Source: Pseudomonas capsici (GTDB taxonomy: Bacteria; Pseudomonadota; Gammaproteobacteria; Pseudomonadales; Pseudomonadaceae). From it: 64,000 bases of DNA. A program made the position numbers and the translations under genes. The notes beneath the pieces are model-generated. The model was not told the DNA's origin. It ran no database searches and saw only the letters and a list, made by a program, of their open reading frames with translations. Below, in pieces: positions 25,401-35,548 of this stretch. How positions within the stretch are numbered: position 1 is the stretch's first letter; each line of letters starts with the position of its first letter. The DNA lies in contig NZ_JAFGZD010000010.1 of assembly GCF_017165765.1 (NCBI RefSeq), positions 110,993 to 174,992 of the forward strand, read 5' to 3'.

Positions 25401-28400
25401 CAAACCCGTCAGGCGGCGCTGGAGGCCCAGGCCAATCAGGATCTGCCGTTCGATCAACTGGTCGAGGCGTTCCCGCAGGCCCGTGAGCAGGGCCTGTTCC
25501 AGGTCATGTTCAACCATCAGCAACGGGACCTGAGCGCCTTGCGCCGTCTGCCGGGGCTGCTGGCCGAAGAGCTGCCATGGCACAGCCGTGAAGCCAAGTT
25601 CGATCTGCAACTGCACAGCGAAGAAGATCGCAATGGTCGCCTGAACCTGTCTTTCGACTATGCCGACGAGCTGTTCGAGCGCGACACCATCGTGCGCATG
25701 GCCGGGCAGTTCGTGCGTCTGCTGACCCAGGTCTGCGAGCAGACCGATATCGTGCTGGGTGATGTGCAATTGCTCAATGCCGATGAGCTGGCCGAACAGG
25801 CGAAATGGGGCGCTGCACCTTGCGCGCCTGCCGCTCAATGGCTGCCGGAACTGCTGAATCTTCAGGCTCGCCAGACCCCGGAGCGCATTGCCCTGATGTG
25901 GGACGGCGGCAGCCTCGACTTTGCCAGCCTGCATGCCCAGGCCAACCGTCTGGCTCATTACCTGCGGGACAAGGGCGTCGGCCCGGACGTCAAGGTGGCG
26001 ATTGCGGCCGAGCGTTCGCCGCAGCTGCTGATCGGTCTGCTGGCGATCCTCAAGGCCGGTGGTGCCTATGTGCCGCTGGACCCTGATTACCCTACCGAGC
26101 GCCTGGCCTACATGCTCGAAGACAGCGGCGTTGAACTGCTGTTGACCCAGAGCCATCTGCTGGGCGATCTGCCGGGTGCCGAAGGCGTCATCACCATCGT
26201 CATGGACACCCTGCATCTGGATAACTGGCCTGTCAGTGCGCCGGGCCTGCACCTGCATGGCGATAATCTGGCGTACGTGATTTACACCTCCGGCTCCACC
26301 GGCCAGCCCAAGGGCGTGGGCAACACCCATGCCGCACTGGCCGAGCGCCTGCAATGGATGCAGGCCACTTATGCGCTGGACGAAACCGATGTACTGATGC
26401 AGAAGGCACCGATCAGTTTCGACGTTTCGGTGTGGGAATGCTTCTGGCCCATGATCACCGGTTGCCGCCTGTTGCTGGCCGCTCCCGGTGAGCATCGCGA
26501 CCCGCATCGCATTGCCCGGCTCATCAAGGAATACGGCGTCACTACGCTGCATTTCGTGCCGCCGCTTCTGCAACTGTTCATCGATGAACCGCTGGCCCGG
26601 GAGTGCAATAGCCTGCGCCGCCTGTTCTCCGGTGGCGAAGCCTTGCCCGCCGAACTGCGCAACCGGGTTCTGGAGCAATTGCCGAGCGTGCAGTTGCATA
26701 ACCGCTATGGCCCGACGGAAACCGCCATCAACGTCACCCACTGGCAATGCCGGTTGACGGATGGCGAGCGCTCGCCGATCGGTCGCCCGCTGGGTAACGT
26801 GCTGTGCCGGGTTCTGGACAGCGACCTGAACCTGCTGCCCCGAGGCGCAGCCGGTGAGTTGTGCATCGGTGGCGTCGGTCTGGCTCGCGGCTATCTCGGA
26901 CGTCCCGGGCTGACGGCCGAGCGTTTTGTCGTCGATCCGCTGGGCGAAGAGGGCGCACGTCTGTATCGCACCGGCGATCTGGTGCGCTGGGCGGCGGACG
27001 GTTCGCTGGAATATTTGGGGCGTCTGGATCAGCAGGTCAAACTGCGTGGCTTCCGGGTCGAGCCTCAGGAAATCGAAGCCCGTCTGCTGGCTCAGGAAGG
27101 CGTCGGTCAGGCTGCGGTACTGGTGCGTGAAACCGCTTCCGGTCCGCAACTGATCGGCTACTACACGGCAGCGCTGGAGCAGGAAAACGACGCCGGACAG
27201 ATCGAGCGCATCAAGTCTTCCCTGGCCCTTGAGCTGCCCGAGTACATGGTCCCCGCGCAACTGGTGCGTCTGGACAGCATGCCCCTGAGCCCCAGCGGCA
27301 AACTGGATCGCCGTGCCTTGCCCAAGCCGGTCTGGCAGAGCCGTGAACACGTCGAGCCCGAGACGGACCTGCAAAAACAGGTCGCTGCTATCTGGCGCGA
27401 AGTGTTGGGCGTGCCGCGCATTGGCCTGCGCGATGACTTCTTTGCTCTGGGCGGCCATTCGTTGCTGGCTACCCAGATCATTTCCCGGGTTCGTCAGGCC
27501 TGTGATATCGAGCTGCCGTTGCGGGCGCTGTTCGAAGCCAGCGAGCTGGGCGCGTTTGTCGAGCAGGTTGAATCCATTCAGGCCTCCGGCGTCCGCAACA
27601 GCCAACAGGGGATTGCCCGGATCGACCGCAATCAGCCGGTACCGCTGTCCTACTCCCAACAGCGCATGTGGTTCCTGTGGCAGATGGAGCCGGACAGCCC
27701 GGCCTACAACGTGGGCGGCATGGCACGTCTGAACGGCGTGCTGAACATCGAGTGTTTCGAGGCGGCACTGCAAGCCTTGATCCTGCGCCACGAAACCCTG
27801 CGCACGACCTTCCCGAGCATCAATGGTGTGGCTTGTCAGAAAGTCTCCGAGGAAACCGGCCTGCGCATGCAGTGGCAGGACTTCTCGGCACTGCAAGGCG
27901 AAGCCCGTCAGCGTCGCCTGCAAGAGTTCGCTGACAGCGAGGCGCACAAGCCTTTCGATCTGGAAACCGGTCCGCTGTTGCGTGCCTGCATGGTCCGGGC
28001 GGGCGAGCTTGAACACTATTTCGTCCTGACCTTGCACCATATCGTCACCGAAGGCTGGGCGATGGATATCTTCGCCCGTGAGCTGGGCCTGCTTTACGAA
28101 GCCTTCCTTGAGGGGCGTGCTTCGCCGCTGGAACCTCTGGCGGTGCAGTACCTGGATTACAGCGTCTGGCAGCGCCAGTGGATGGAAGCCGGCGAGCGTC
28201 AGCGTCAACTGGATTACTGGACGGCACAACTGGGCAACGAGCACCCATTGCTGGAGCTGCCGAGCGACCGTCCGCGTCCGCCGGTGCAGAGCCACAAGGG
28301 CGAGCTGTATCGTTTCGACCTGAGCGATGAACTGGCGGCTAAGGTGCGCGCCTTCAACGCCAGCCATGGTCTGACCCTGTTCATGACCATGACCGCCACC

Positions 28401-31400
28401 CTGGCGACACTGCTCTATCGCTACAGCGGCCAGACCGACCTGCGCATCGGCGCGCCGGTGGCCAACCGGATTCGTCCGGAAAGCGAAGGGCTGATCGGTG
28501 CGTTCCTCAACACCCAGGTGCTGCGCGTCCAGCTCGACGGGCAGATGAACGTCGCGCAACTGTTCGAGCAGGTTCGCCACACGGTCATCGAAGGCCAGTC
28601 CCATCAGGATCTGCCGTTCGATCATCTGGTCGAAGCCCTGCAACCGCCACGCAGTGCGGCTTATAACCCGCTGTTCCAGGTGATGTGCAACGTACAGCGC
28701 TGGGAATTCCAGCAGAGCCGCGAACTGGCCGGCATGACAGTCGAATATCTGGTCAACGATGCCCGGGCGACCAAGTTCGACCTGAACCTGGAAGTTACCG
28801 AACTGGATCATCGTCTGGGTTGCTGCCTGACCTACAGCACCGATCTGTTCGATGAACCGCGTATCGCACAGATGGCCGGGCACCTGCTCAATCTGCTGCA
28901 AGCCTTGCTGGCCGATCCGGCACAACGCTTGAGCGAGCTGCCGCTGTTGCAGGAGGCCGAGCGTCAGCAGTTGCTCGACAGTCTGGGTGTCGAAGCGGGC
29001 GAGCAGCGTCTGGACCAGTGCATCCACAGCCTGTTTGCCGAACAGGCCAAGGCCCGTCCGGACGCACCGGCCCTGACCTTTGCGGGTGAAACCCTGAGCT
29101 ATGCCGAACTGGATGGCCGTGCCAATCGTCTGGCCTGGATGCTGCGTGAGCGTGGCGTCGGCCCGCAGGTGCGGGTCGGTCTGGCGCTGGAGCGTTCGCT
29201 GGACATGGTGGTCGGCCTGCTGGCGATCCTCAAGGCCGGTGGCGCCTATGTGCCGCTGGATCCGGAATATCCGCTGGAACGCCTGCAATACATGATCGAA
29301 GACAGCGGCATCGGCTTGTTGTTGAGCAATGCTGCCTTGCTCGAAGCCTTGGGCGAACTGCCAGCGGGTGTCGGCCGCTGGTGCCTGGAAGATGACACGC
29401 CAGCCCTGGCCGCTTACCCGGCGAGCGAGCTGCCTTTTATCAGCCTGCCGCAGCATCAGGCGTACCTGATCTACACCTCCGGTTCCACTGGCAAGCCCAA
29501 GGGTGTGGTGGTGTCCCACGGTGAAATCGCCATGCACTGTCAGGCGGTGATTCGCCGCTTCGAGATGCGTCCCGATGATTGCGAGCTGCATTTCTATTCG
29601 ATCAACTTCGATGCTGCCACCGAGCGTCTGCTGGTGCCGCTGCTCAGCGGTGCGCGGGTGGTATTACGCGCCCAGGGGCAATGGGATGCCGAGGAAATCT
29701 GCGAACTGATCCGCAGCCAAAAGGTGAATATTCTCGGCTTCACCCCAAGCTACGGCAGCCAGTTGGCGCAATGGCTGTCGACCCAGGGCCAGACCCTGCC
29801 GGTTCGCATGTGCATCACCGGTGGCGAGGCGCTGACTGGCGAGCACTTGCAGCGGATTCGGGCGGTCTTCAAGCCGGAGCTGTTTTTCAATGCCTACGGT
29901 CCGACCGAAACCGTGGTCATGCCGCTGGCCAGTCTGGCTCCGGCCTGGCTGGAAGAAGGCGAAGCCAGCGTGCCGATCGGCAGCGTAGTGGGCGCCCGGG
30001 TGGCTTACATCCTCGATGCCGATCTGGCGCTGGTGCCGCAAGGTGCGACCGGCGAGCTGTATGTCGGCGGTGCCGGTCTGGCCCAGGGGTATCACCAGCG
30101 CGCAGGCATGACGGCCGAGCGTTTTGTCGCCGATCCGTTCAGCGGCCATGGCGGGCGTCTGTATCGCACCGGTGATCTGGTGCGCCAGCGTGCCGATGGC
30201 CTGGTGGAGTATCTGGGGCGGATCGACCATCAGGTGAAGATCCGTGGCTTCCGTATCGAACTGGGCGAAATCGAAACCCGCCTGCTGGAACATGAAGCCA
30301 TCCGCGAAGCCGTGGTGCTGGCGCTGGATACACCGGCGGGCAAGCAACTGGCCGGTTATCTGGTCAGCGATGTGGCCGGGCAGGGTGAAGAACAGCAGGC
30401 GCAACTGCGCGAGTCGATCAAGACACACTTGAAGGCGCAACTGCCGGATTACATGGTGCCCACGCACCTGATCCTGCTGGACAGCATGCCGCTGACTGCC
30501 AACGGCAAGCTCGACCGCCGTGCCTTGCCAGCGCCCGACCCGGAACTCAATCGTCAGAGCTATGTGGCCCCCACCAGCGAACTGGAACAGACCCTGGCGG
30601 GTATCTGGTGCGCGGTATTGAATGTCGAAAAGGTCGGCCTCAACGATAACTTCTTCGAACTGGGCGGCGATTCGATCCTGTCGATTCAGGTGGTCAGCCG
30701 TGCGCGTCAGGCCGGGATTCACTTCAGTCCTCGGGACCTGTTCCAGCACCAGACCGTACAGACCCTGGCTGCCGTGGCCACGACCAGCGAAGTGGTCCGC
30801 GCCGAGCAAGGGCTGCTGACCGGCGAATCGGCCCTGACACCGATTCAGCACTGGTTCTTCGAGACACCGATTCCCCGGCGTCAGCACTGGAACCAGGCGC
30901 TGGTGCTGGAGCCGACCACTGCACTGGAGCCTCGCCATCTTGAGCAGGCGCTGCTGGCACTTCTTGAGCAGCATGATGCCTTGCGCCTGAGCTTCCGTGA
31001 CGATGCGGGCAAATGGCAGGCCGAGCACCGTGCCGTGACCGGTGAAAGCCTGCTGTTGCAAACGCGTGTGGCCGATATGAACGAGTGTGCCGCACTGTTT
31101 GTGGACACCCAGCGCAGCCTCGATCTGCAGAACGGTCCGCTGCTGCGTGCCTTGCTGGTGGACGGGCCGCAGGGGCAGCAACGCTTGCTGATGGTCATTC
31201 ACCATCTGGTGGTCGATGGCGTTTCGTGGCGTGTGCTGCTGGACGATTTGCAGGTCGCCTATCGCCAACTGGCCGATGCCGCAGCGATTCAGTTGCCAGC
31301 CAAGACCAGCGCCTTCCGGGACTGGGCTGCACGTCTGCAAGCCTATGCCGGTAGCGAGTCGTTGCGTGAAGAGCTGGCCTGGTGGCAGCGCCAGCTCAAC

Positions 31401-34400
31401 GGACCGGGTGCCGAATTGCCTTGCGACAATCCTCTGGGCGGCCAGCAGAATATTCATGCGCAGACCGTCAGTGTGCGGCTGGATGCGCAAAGTACCCGAC
31501 AGTTGCTGCAACAGGCGCCGAGCGCTTATCGAACTCAGGTCAACGACCTGCTGCTGACCGCACTGGCGCAGGTGGTCTGCCGCTGGAGCGGACAGGCGTC
31601 GGCGTTGATTCAACTGGAAGGCCATGGTCGCGAAACCCTGTTCGACGAAATCGACCTGACTCGCACCGTGGGCTGGTTCACCAGCGCCTATCCGTTGCGA
31701 CTGACACCGGCACTGCTCGACGGTCCGGGCGCATCAATCAAGGCGATCAAGGAACAGTTGCGTCAGGTTCCGCACAAGGGGCTGGGTTATGGCGTGCTGC
31801 GTTATCTGGCCGACGGCACCAGCCGCGCGGCGATGCAGGCCTTGCCGGTCGCGCCGATCACCTTCAACTATCTGGGGCAGTTCGATCAGAGCTTTGCCAG
31901 CGATGCCTTGTTCCGTCCGCTGGAAGAGTCGGCGGGCGCGGCTCACGATGCCCATGCGCCGTTGCCCAACGAACTGAGCATAGACAGTCAGGTGTATGGT
32001 GGCGAACTGGTGCTGCGCTGGACTTTCAGTGGCGAGCGTTACCGGAGCCAGGCCATTGCCGAACTGGCGCAGGCTTATCTGGAGCAATTGCAGGCGCTGA
32101 TTGCTCATTGTCTCGCTGACGGCAGTGGCGGCCTGACGCCTTCGGACTTCCCGCTGGCCGCTCTGGATCAGGCGCATCTGGATGCGCTGCCGGTTCCGGC
32201 AAGCCAGATCGAAGATGTCTACCCGCTGACCCCGATGCAGGAAGGCATGCTGCTGCATACCCTGCTGGAGCCCGGCACCGGTCTGTATTACATGCAGGAT
32301 CGCTATCGCATCAACAGCGAACTGGACCCGCAACGTTTCGCCCAGGCCTGGCAGGCAGTCATTGCCCGTCATGAAGCCCTGCGTGCCTCGTTCTGCTGGG
32401 ACATCGGCGAAACCATGCTGCAGGTCATTCACAAACCCGGCAATACGCCGATCGATTATCTGGACTGGCGCGATGTTGCTCATGACGAGCAGGAGCCGCG
32501 TCTGCAGGCCTTGCTCAAGTCCGAGCGCGAGGCCGGTTTCGATCTGCTCAACCAGCCGCCGTTCCACCTGCGCCTGATTCGTGTCGACGAGGCGCGCTAC
32601 TGGTTCATGATGAGCAACCACCACATCCTGATCGATGCCTGGTGTCGCTCGTTGCTGATGAACGACTTCTTCGACATCTACACCGCGCTGGGCGAAGGCC
32701 GCGACGCACAACTGGCCGCGCCGCCGCGCTATCGCGATTACATCGGCTGGCTGCAACGTCGTGGTCTGGTGCAGGCCCGTGACTGGTGGCGGCAGAACCT
32801 CAAGGGCTTCGAGCGTCCGACGCCGATCCCGAGCGACCGTCCGTTCCTGCGCGAACATGCCGGTGACAGCGGCGGCATGGTGGTAGGTGACTGTTACACC
32901 CGTCTGGATGTGGCCGATGGTGTGCGATTGCGCGAACTCGCCCAGCAGCATCAACTGACCATCAACACCTTTGCCCAGGCGGCCTGGGCCTTGACCCTGC
33001 GGCGCATGAGCGGTGACCGCGACGTGGTGTTCGGCGTGACCGTGGCCGGGCGTCCGGTGGAAATGCCGCAGATGCAGCGCACCGTCGGCCTGTTCATCAA
33101 CACCATCGCCCTGCGCGTGGGACTGCCGCAGGATGACCAGCGATGCAGCGTTCGGCAGTGGCTCAACCGTTTGCTGGAAAGCAATATGGAGCTGCGCGAA
33201 TACGAATACCTGCCACTGGTGACCATCCAGGAAAACAGCGAGCTGCCCAAGGGCCAGCCGCTGTTCGACAGCCTGTTCGTGTTCGAGAACGCGCCGGTGG
33301 AAGTCTCGGTGCTGGACCGTGCGCAAAGCCTCAATGCCACCTCGGATTCGGGCCGCACCCACACCAACTATCCGTTGACGGCGGTGTGCTACCCCGGCGA
33401 TGACCTGGGGCTGCATCTTTCCTATGACCAGCGTTACTTCGACGAAACCACGGTCCAGAACATGCTGGGCGAGTTCAAGCGCCTGCTGCTGGCCTTGATC
33501 GAAGGCTTCCACGGCGATATGTCCGAACTGGCACTGCTCAGTGCAACGGAGCGCGAGTTCCTGCTCGAGGGCTGCAACCGGAGCGATCACGACTACCCGC
33601 TGGAGCGCAGCTATGTCGAGCTGTTCGAGGCGCAGGTCGCGGCTCATCCGCAACGTGCCGTCGTCAGTTGCCTGGATCGTCGGTACAGCTATGCCGAATT
33701 GAATGCACTCGGTAACCGGCTGGGCCATGCCTTGATCGAGGCCGGTGCCGGTTTCGATCAGCCGATTGCCCTGCTGGCCGAGCGCAGCCCCGAACTGCTG
33801 GGCATGATCATCGGCAGTTTCAAGGCCGGTGCCGGTTACCTGCCGCTGGATCCGGCGCTGCCGAATCAGCGCCTGAGCGGCATCATCGGGCAAAGCCATA
33901 CGCCGGTGCTGGTCTGCAGTGCCGAATGCCGCGAGCAGGCGCAGGCCTTGCTGGCCGATATCGAAGAAGCGAAGCGGCCGCGCCTGCTGGTCTGGGAAAG
34001 CGTGCAGCAGCGTGAGTTGTCGCAGGACAATCCGGGTCGCTACAGCGCGCCGGACAATCTGGCTTATGTGATCTTTACCTCGGGCTCTACCGGCTTGCCC
34101 AAAGGCGTGATGGTCGAGCAGCGCGGCATGCTCAATAACCAGTTGAGCAAGGTGCCTTATCTGAACCTGAGCGATGCCGATGTAATCGCCCAGACCGCTT
34201 CGCAAAGCTTCGACATTTCGGTCTGGCAGTTCCTCGCGGCTCCGTTGTTCGGTGCGCGGGTGGACATTGTGCCGAACGATATCGCCCGTGATCCGCAGGC
34301 TTTGCTGAACCATGTTCAGGCTCAGAAGATCAGTGTGCTGGAAAGCGTGCCGTCCCTGATTCAAGGGCTGTTGGCCGAGGAGAAGGCCACCCTCGACGGC

Positions 34401-35450
34401 CTGCGCTGGATGTTGCCGACCGGTGAAGCCATGCCGCCGGAGCTGGCCAGCCAATGGCTGCAACGCTATCCGCATATCGGACTGGTCAATGCCTATGGCC
34501 CTGCCGAGTGTTCAGACGACGTGGCGTTCTTCCGCGTCGATGCGGAATCGACTCGCAGCACCTATCTGCCAATCGGTACACCCACCGACAATAACCGCCT
34601 GTACCTGCTCGACGAGGCGCTGGAGCTGGTGCCGCTGGGGGCGGTGGGCGAGCTGTGTGTGGCGGGGACCGGTGTCGGTCGCGGTTATGTCGGCGACCCG
34701 CTGCGCACTGTGCCGGTGTTTGTGCCCAACCCGTTCGGTGCGCCGGGCGAACGTCTGTATCGCACCGGCGACCTGGCGCGCAGAAGGGCTGATGGCGTGC
34801 TGGAGTATGTGGGTCGTGTCGACCATCAGGTGAAGATTCGCGGCTACCGTATCGAACTGGGCGAGATCGAAACCCGTCTGCAGGAACACGAAGCGATTCG
34901 TGAGTCCGTGGTGCTGGATATCGATGGCCCGCTGGGCAAGGTGCTGGCGGCCTATCTGGTGCCACGTGCCCCTGCACAGGCCACGGACCTGCTGCGCGAC
35001 GAGTTGAAAAGCCACCTCAAGAGCAGCCTGCCGGACTACATGGTGCCAAGCCATCTGGTGATGCTCGACGCCATGCCGCTGACGCCGAACGGCAAGCTGG
35101 ACCGCAAGGCCCTGCCAAGACCGGATGTCAGTCAGGTGCAGAACGATTACGTGGCACCGCAGAGCGAGCTTGAGCAGCAACTGGCGACGATCTGGGCCGA
35201 TGTGTTGAAGGTTGAGCGTGTCGGGATCACCGACAATTTCTTCGAGCTGGGCGGTCACTCGCTGCTGGCGACTCAAGTGGTTACCCGTGCGCAGAAGCTG
35301 CTGCAACGCAATGTACCGCTGCGCGCCATGTTCGAGTTCAACACCATTCAAGGCCTGGCAGGGTATCTGGAAGGCCTGGGTGGACAGAAGGTCGATGAGC
35401 AGAAATTCGACCGGCTGGCGGATCTGATGGCTGAACTGGAGGGGCTGTAA
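22452..35450 (+). CDS. pvdL: Pyoverdine chromophore synthetase PvdL
   Basis: A nonribosomal peptide synthetase of 4332 residues, the usual length of PvdL. Domain order with rough residues: fatty-acyl-AMP ligase (1-575, core motif at 172), carrier (Ser616), condensation (HH806), adenylation (core 1278), carrier (Ser1670), condensation (HH1862), adenylation (core 2341), carrier LGGDS (Ser2741), epimerase (HH2917), condensation (HH3390), adenylation (core about 3874), carrier (Ser4270). There is no thioesterase. It starts the pyoverdine chain as acyl-Glu-D-Tyr-Dab. The third adenylation pocket reads DIWELTADD, which I know as a Dab code. The second and third condensation domains deviate from HHxxxDG (HHIVTEG, HHILIDA). 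AGGA precedes the ATG. Confidence 0.96.
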   Translation: MDAFELPDTLAQALQRRASQTPERLALRFLTDEKDQGIVLTYRDLDLRARTIAAALQARAEPGERAILLFHSGPDYVAAFFGCLYAGVIAVPAYPPESNRRHHQERLLSIIADAEPRLLLTGSDLRPALLQMDELAAANAPQLLCVDTLDSAIAEGWQGPVLSSDDIAFLQYTSGSTALPKGVQVSHGNLVANELLIRHGFGIDLNPDDVIVSWLPLYHDMGLIGGLLQPIFSGVPCVLMAPAYFLTRPLRWLEAISEYGGTISGGPDFAYQLCSSRVSDSALARLDLSRWRVAYSGSEPIRQDSLDSFAEKFAVCGFTPDSFFASYGLAEATLFVAGGQRGKGIPSLRLDERALARNVAEPGDGNPVMSCGTSQPEHGVLIADPQTLAVLGENRVGEIWACGPSIAHGYWRNPEATGKTFIEHEGRTWLRTGDLGFLRHGELYITGRLKDMLIVRGHNLYPQDIEKAVERDVDVVRKGRIAAFAVTQQGSEGIGIAAEVGRSVQKTLAPETLIRMIRQSVAEAFQEAPTVVVLLNPGALPKTSSGKLQRSACRTRLVDGSLDSYAVFPQNIVADKDAVSATGPDLQARVARIWCEHLQVEEVAADDHFFLLGGNSIIATQVVASLRDALGIELNLRLLFEAPTLAALVAQIEVLQREGQTQDAIPRLSGNDALPQSLAQNRLWFLWQMDPQRSAYNIPGGLHLRGELDITALRSSFQRLVERHESLRTRFYEQDGVALQRIDPISELPLQVIDISDLSGEERQARAQAIREEQARLPFDLQAGPLLRVTLVKLDDEEHQLLVTLHHIVADGWSLNVLIDEFSRLYAAAIQEQPLELAPLSLRYADYGQWQREWLARGEAQRQLDYWKAQLGDEQPTLTLATDHPRSTRKQHSASRYSLRLSSELSAAVKQAAQAYQSTPFMLLLAGFQSLLHRYSGQKDIRIGVPGANRPRHETQGLIGFFINTLVLRAQLDSRLPFSSLLAQTRQAALEAQANQDLPFDQLVEAFPQAREQGLFQVMFNHQQRDLSALRRLPGLLAEELPWHSREAKFDLQLHSEEDRNGRLNLSFDYADELFERDTIVRMAGQFVRLLTQVCEQTDIVLGDVQLLNADELAEQAKWGAAPCAPAAQWLPELLNLQARQTPERIALMWDGGSLDFASLHAQANRLAHYLRDKGVGPDVKVAIAAERSPQLLIGLLAILKAGGAYVPLDPDYPTERLAYMLEDSGVELLLTQSHLLGDLPGAEGVITIVMDTLHLDNWPVSAPGLHLHGDNLAYVIYTSGSTGQPKGVGNTHAALAERLQWMQATYALDETDVLMQKAPISFDVSVWECFWPMITGCRLLLAAPGEHRDPHRIARLIKEYGVTTLHFVPPLLQLFIDEPLARECNSLRRLFSGGEALPAELRNRVLEQLPSVQLHNRYGPTETAINVTHWQCRLTDGERSPIGRPLGNVLCRVLDSDLNLLPRGAAGELCIGGVGLARGYLGRPGLTAERFVVDPLGEEGARLYRTGDLVRWAADGSLEYLGRLDQQVKLRGFRVEPQEIEARLLAQEGVGQAAVLVRETASGPQLIGYYTAALEQENDAGQIERIKSSLALELPEYMVPAQLVRLDSMPLSPSGKLDRRALPKPVWQSREHVEPETDLQKQVAAIWREVLGVPRIGLRDDFFALGGHSLLATQIISRVRQACDIELPLRALFEASELGAFVEQVESIQASGVRNSQQGIARIDRNQPVPLSYSQQRMWFLWQMEPDSPAYNVGGMARLNGVLNIECFEAALQALILRHETLRTTFPSINGVACQKVSEETGLRMQWQDFSALQGEARQRRLQEFADSEAHKPFDLETGPLLRACMVRAGELEHYFVLTLHHIVTEGWAMDIFARELGLLYEAFLEGRASPLEPLAVQYLDYSVWQRQWMEAGERQRQLDYWTAQLGNEHPLLELPSDRPRPPVQSHKGELYRFDLSDELAAKVRAFNASHGLTLFMTMTATLATLLYRYSGQTDLRIGAPVANRIRPESEGLIGAFLNTQVLRVQLDGQMNVAQLFEQVRHTVIEGQSHQDLPFDHLVEALQPPRSAAYNPLFQVMCNVQRWEFQQSRELAGMTVEYLVNDARATKFDLNLEVTELDHRLGCCLTYSTDLFDEPRIAQMAGHLLNLLQALLADPAQRLSELPLLQEAERQQLLDSLGVEAGEQRLDQCIHSLFAEQAKARPDAPALTFAGETLSYAELDGRANRLAWMLRERGVGPQVRVGLALERSLDMVVGLLAILKAGGAYVPLDPEYPLERLQYMIEDSGIGLLLSNAALLEALGELPAGVGRWCLEDDTPALAAYPASELPFISLPQHQAYLIYTSGSTGKPKGVVVSHGEIAMHCQAVIRRFEMRPDDCELHFYSINFDAATERLLVPLLSGARVVLRAQGQWDAEEICELIRSQKVNILGFTPSYGSQLAQWLSTQGQTLPVRMCITGGEALTGEHLQRIRAVFKPELFFNAYGPTETVVMPLASLAPAWLEEGEASVPIGSVVGARVAYILDADLALVPQGATGELYVGGAGLAQGYHQRAGMTAERFVADPFSGHGGRLYRTGDLVRQRADGLVEYLGRIDHQVKIRGFRIELGEIETRLLEHEAIREAVVLALDTPAGKQLAGYLVSDVAGQGEEQQAQLRESIKTHLKAQLPDYMVPTHLILLDSMPLTANGKLDRRALPAPDPELNRQSYVAPTSELEQTLAGIWCAVLNVEKVGLNDNFFELGGDSILSIQVVSRARQAGIHFSPRDLFQHQTVQTLAAVATTSEVVRAEQGLLTGESALTPIQHWFFETPIPRRQHWNQALVLEPTTALEPRHLEQALLALLEQHDALRLSFRDDAGKWQAEHRAVTGESLLLQTRVADMNECAALFVDTQRSLDLQNGPLLRALLVDGPQGQQRLLMVIHHLVVDGVSWRVLLDDLQVAYRQLADAAAIQLPAKTSAFRDWAARLQAYAGSESLREELAWWQRQLNGPGAELPCDNPLGGQQNIHAQTVSVRLDAQSTRQLLQQAPSAYRTQVNDLLLTALAQVVCRWSGQASALIQLEGHGRETLFDEIDLTRTVGWFTSAYPLRLTPALLDGPGASIKAIKEQLRQVPHKGLGYGVLRYLADGTSRAAMQALPVAPITFNYLGQFDQSFASDALFRPLEESAGAAHDAHAPLPNELSIDSQVYGGELVLRWTFSGERYRSQAIAELAQAYLEQLQALIAHCLADGSGGLTPSDFPLAALDQAHLDALPVPASQIEDVYPLTPMQEGMLLHTLLEPGTGLYYMQDRYRINSELDPQRFAQAWQAVIARHEALRASFCWDIGETMLQVIHKPGNTPIDYLDWRDVAHDEQEPRLQALLKSEREAGFDLLNQPPFHLRLIRVDEARYWFMMSNHHILIDAWCRSLLMNDFFDIYTALGEGRDAQLAAPPRYRDYIGWLQRRGLVQARDWWRQNLKGFERPTPIPSDRPFLREHAGDSGGMVVGDCYTRLDVADGVRLRELAQQHQLTINTFAQAAWALTLRRMSGDRDVVFGVTVAGRPVEMPQMQRTVGLFINTIALRVGLPQDDQRCSVRQWLNRLLESNMELREYEYLPLVTIQENSELPKGQPLFDSLFVFENAPVEVSVLDRAQSLNATSDSGRTHTNYPLTAVCYPGDDLGLHLSYDQRYFDETTVQNMLGEFKRLLLALIEGFHGDMSELALLSATEREFLLEGCNRSDHDYPLERSYVELFEAQVAAHPQRAVVSCLDRRYSYAELNALGNRLGHALIEAGAGFDQPIALLAERSPELLGMIIGSFKAGAGYLPLDPALPNQRLSGIIGQSHTPVLVCSAECREQAQALLADIEEAKRPRLLVWESVQQRELSQDNPGRYSAPDNLAYVIFTSGSTGLPKGVMVEQRGMLNNQLSKVPYLNLSDADVIAQTASQSFDISVWQFLAAPLFGARVDIVPNDIARDPQALLNHVQAQKISVLESVPSLIQGLLAEEKATLDGLRWMLPTGEAMPPELASQWLQRYPHIGLVNAYGPAECSDDVAFFRVDAESTRSTYLPIGTPTDNNRLYLLDEALELVPLGAVGELCVAGTGVGRGYVGDPLRTVPVFVPNPFGAPGERLYRTGDLARRRADGVLEYVGRVDHQVKIRGYRIELGEIETRLQEHEAIRESVVLDIDGPLGKVLAAYLVPRAPAQATDLLRDELKSHLKSSLPDYMVPSHLVMLDAMPLTPNGKLDRKALPRPDVSQVQNDYVAPQSELEQQLATIWADVLKVERVGITDNFFELGGHSLLATQVVTRAQKLLQRNVPLRAMFEFNTIQGLAGYLEGLGGQKVDEQKFDRLADLMAELEGL

Positions 35451-35474
35451 ATCAGCCTCTCGTCGGCGCACGCG

Positions 35475-35496
35475 CACGGCTGACAAAAAAGCCGTG
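35475..35496. other. Stem-loop after pvdL
   Basis: CACGGCT / AGCCGTG with an A-rich 8-base loop, about 25 bases after the pvdL stop. No T-run follows on the plus strand. It may mark the pvdL transcript end. Confidence 0.4.
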
Positions 35497-35504
35497 ACAG
35501 GGTG

Positions 35505-35528
35505 TAAATCCGCAGGCGGCTGGCGCGT
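35505..35528 (+). promoter_or_regulatory. PvdS-type promoter of pvdH
   Basis: A perfect TAAAT-N16-CGT iron-starvation element, about 100 bases upstream of the chosen pvdH start. This is the clearest PvdS site in the window. Confidence 0.8.
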
Positions 35529-35548
35529 TTTTCAATGAAGCAATGAAT

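Noticed and set aside
26280..27340. Assigning a Glu code to the first adenylation pocket of PvdL from residues alone
   Set aside because: My reading (DVWHFGRIN) does not match a Glu code that I remember with confidence; Glu is stated only from the known order of PvdL modules.
25371..29591. A 1406-codon open frame on the minus strand inside pvdL
   Set aside because: A shadow of pvdL; its translation is low-complexity Gln/Arg/His-rich and without motifs.
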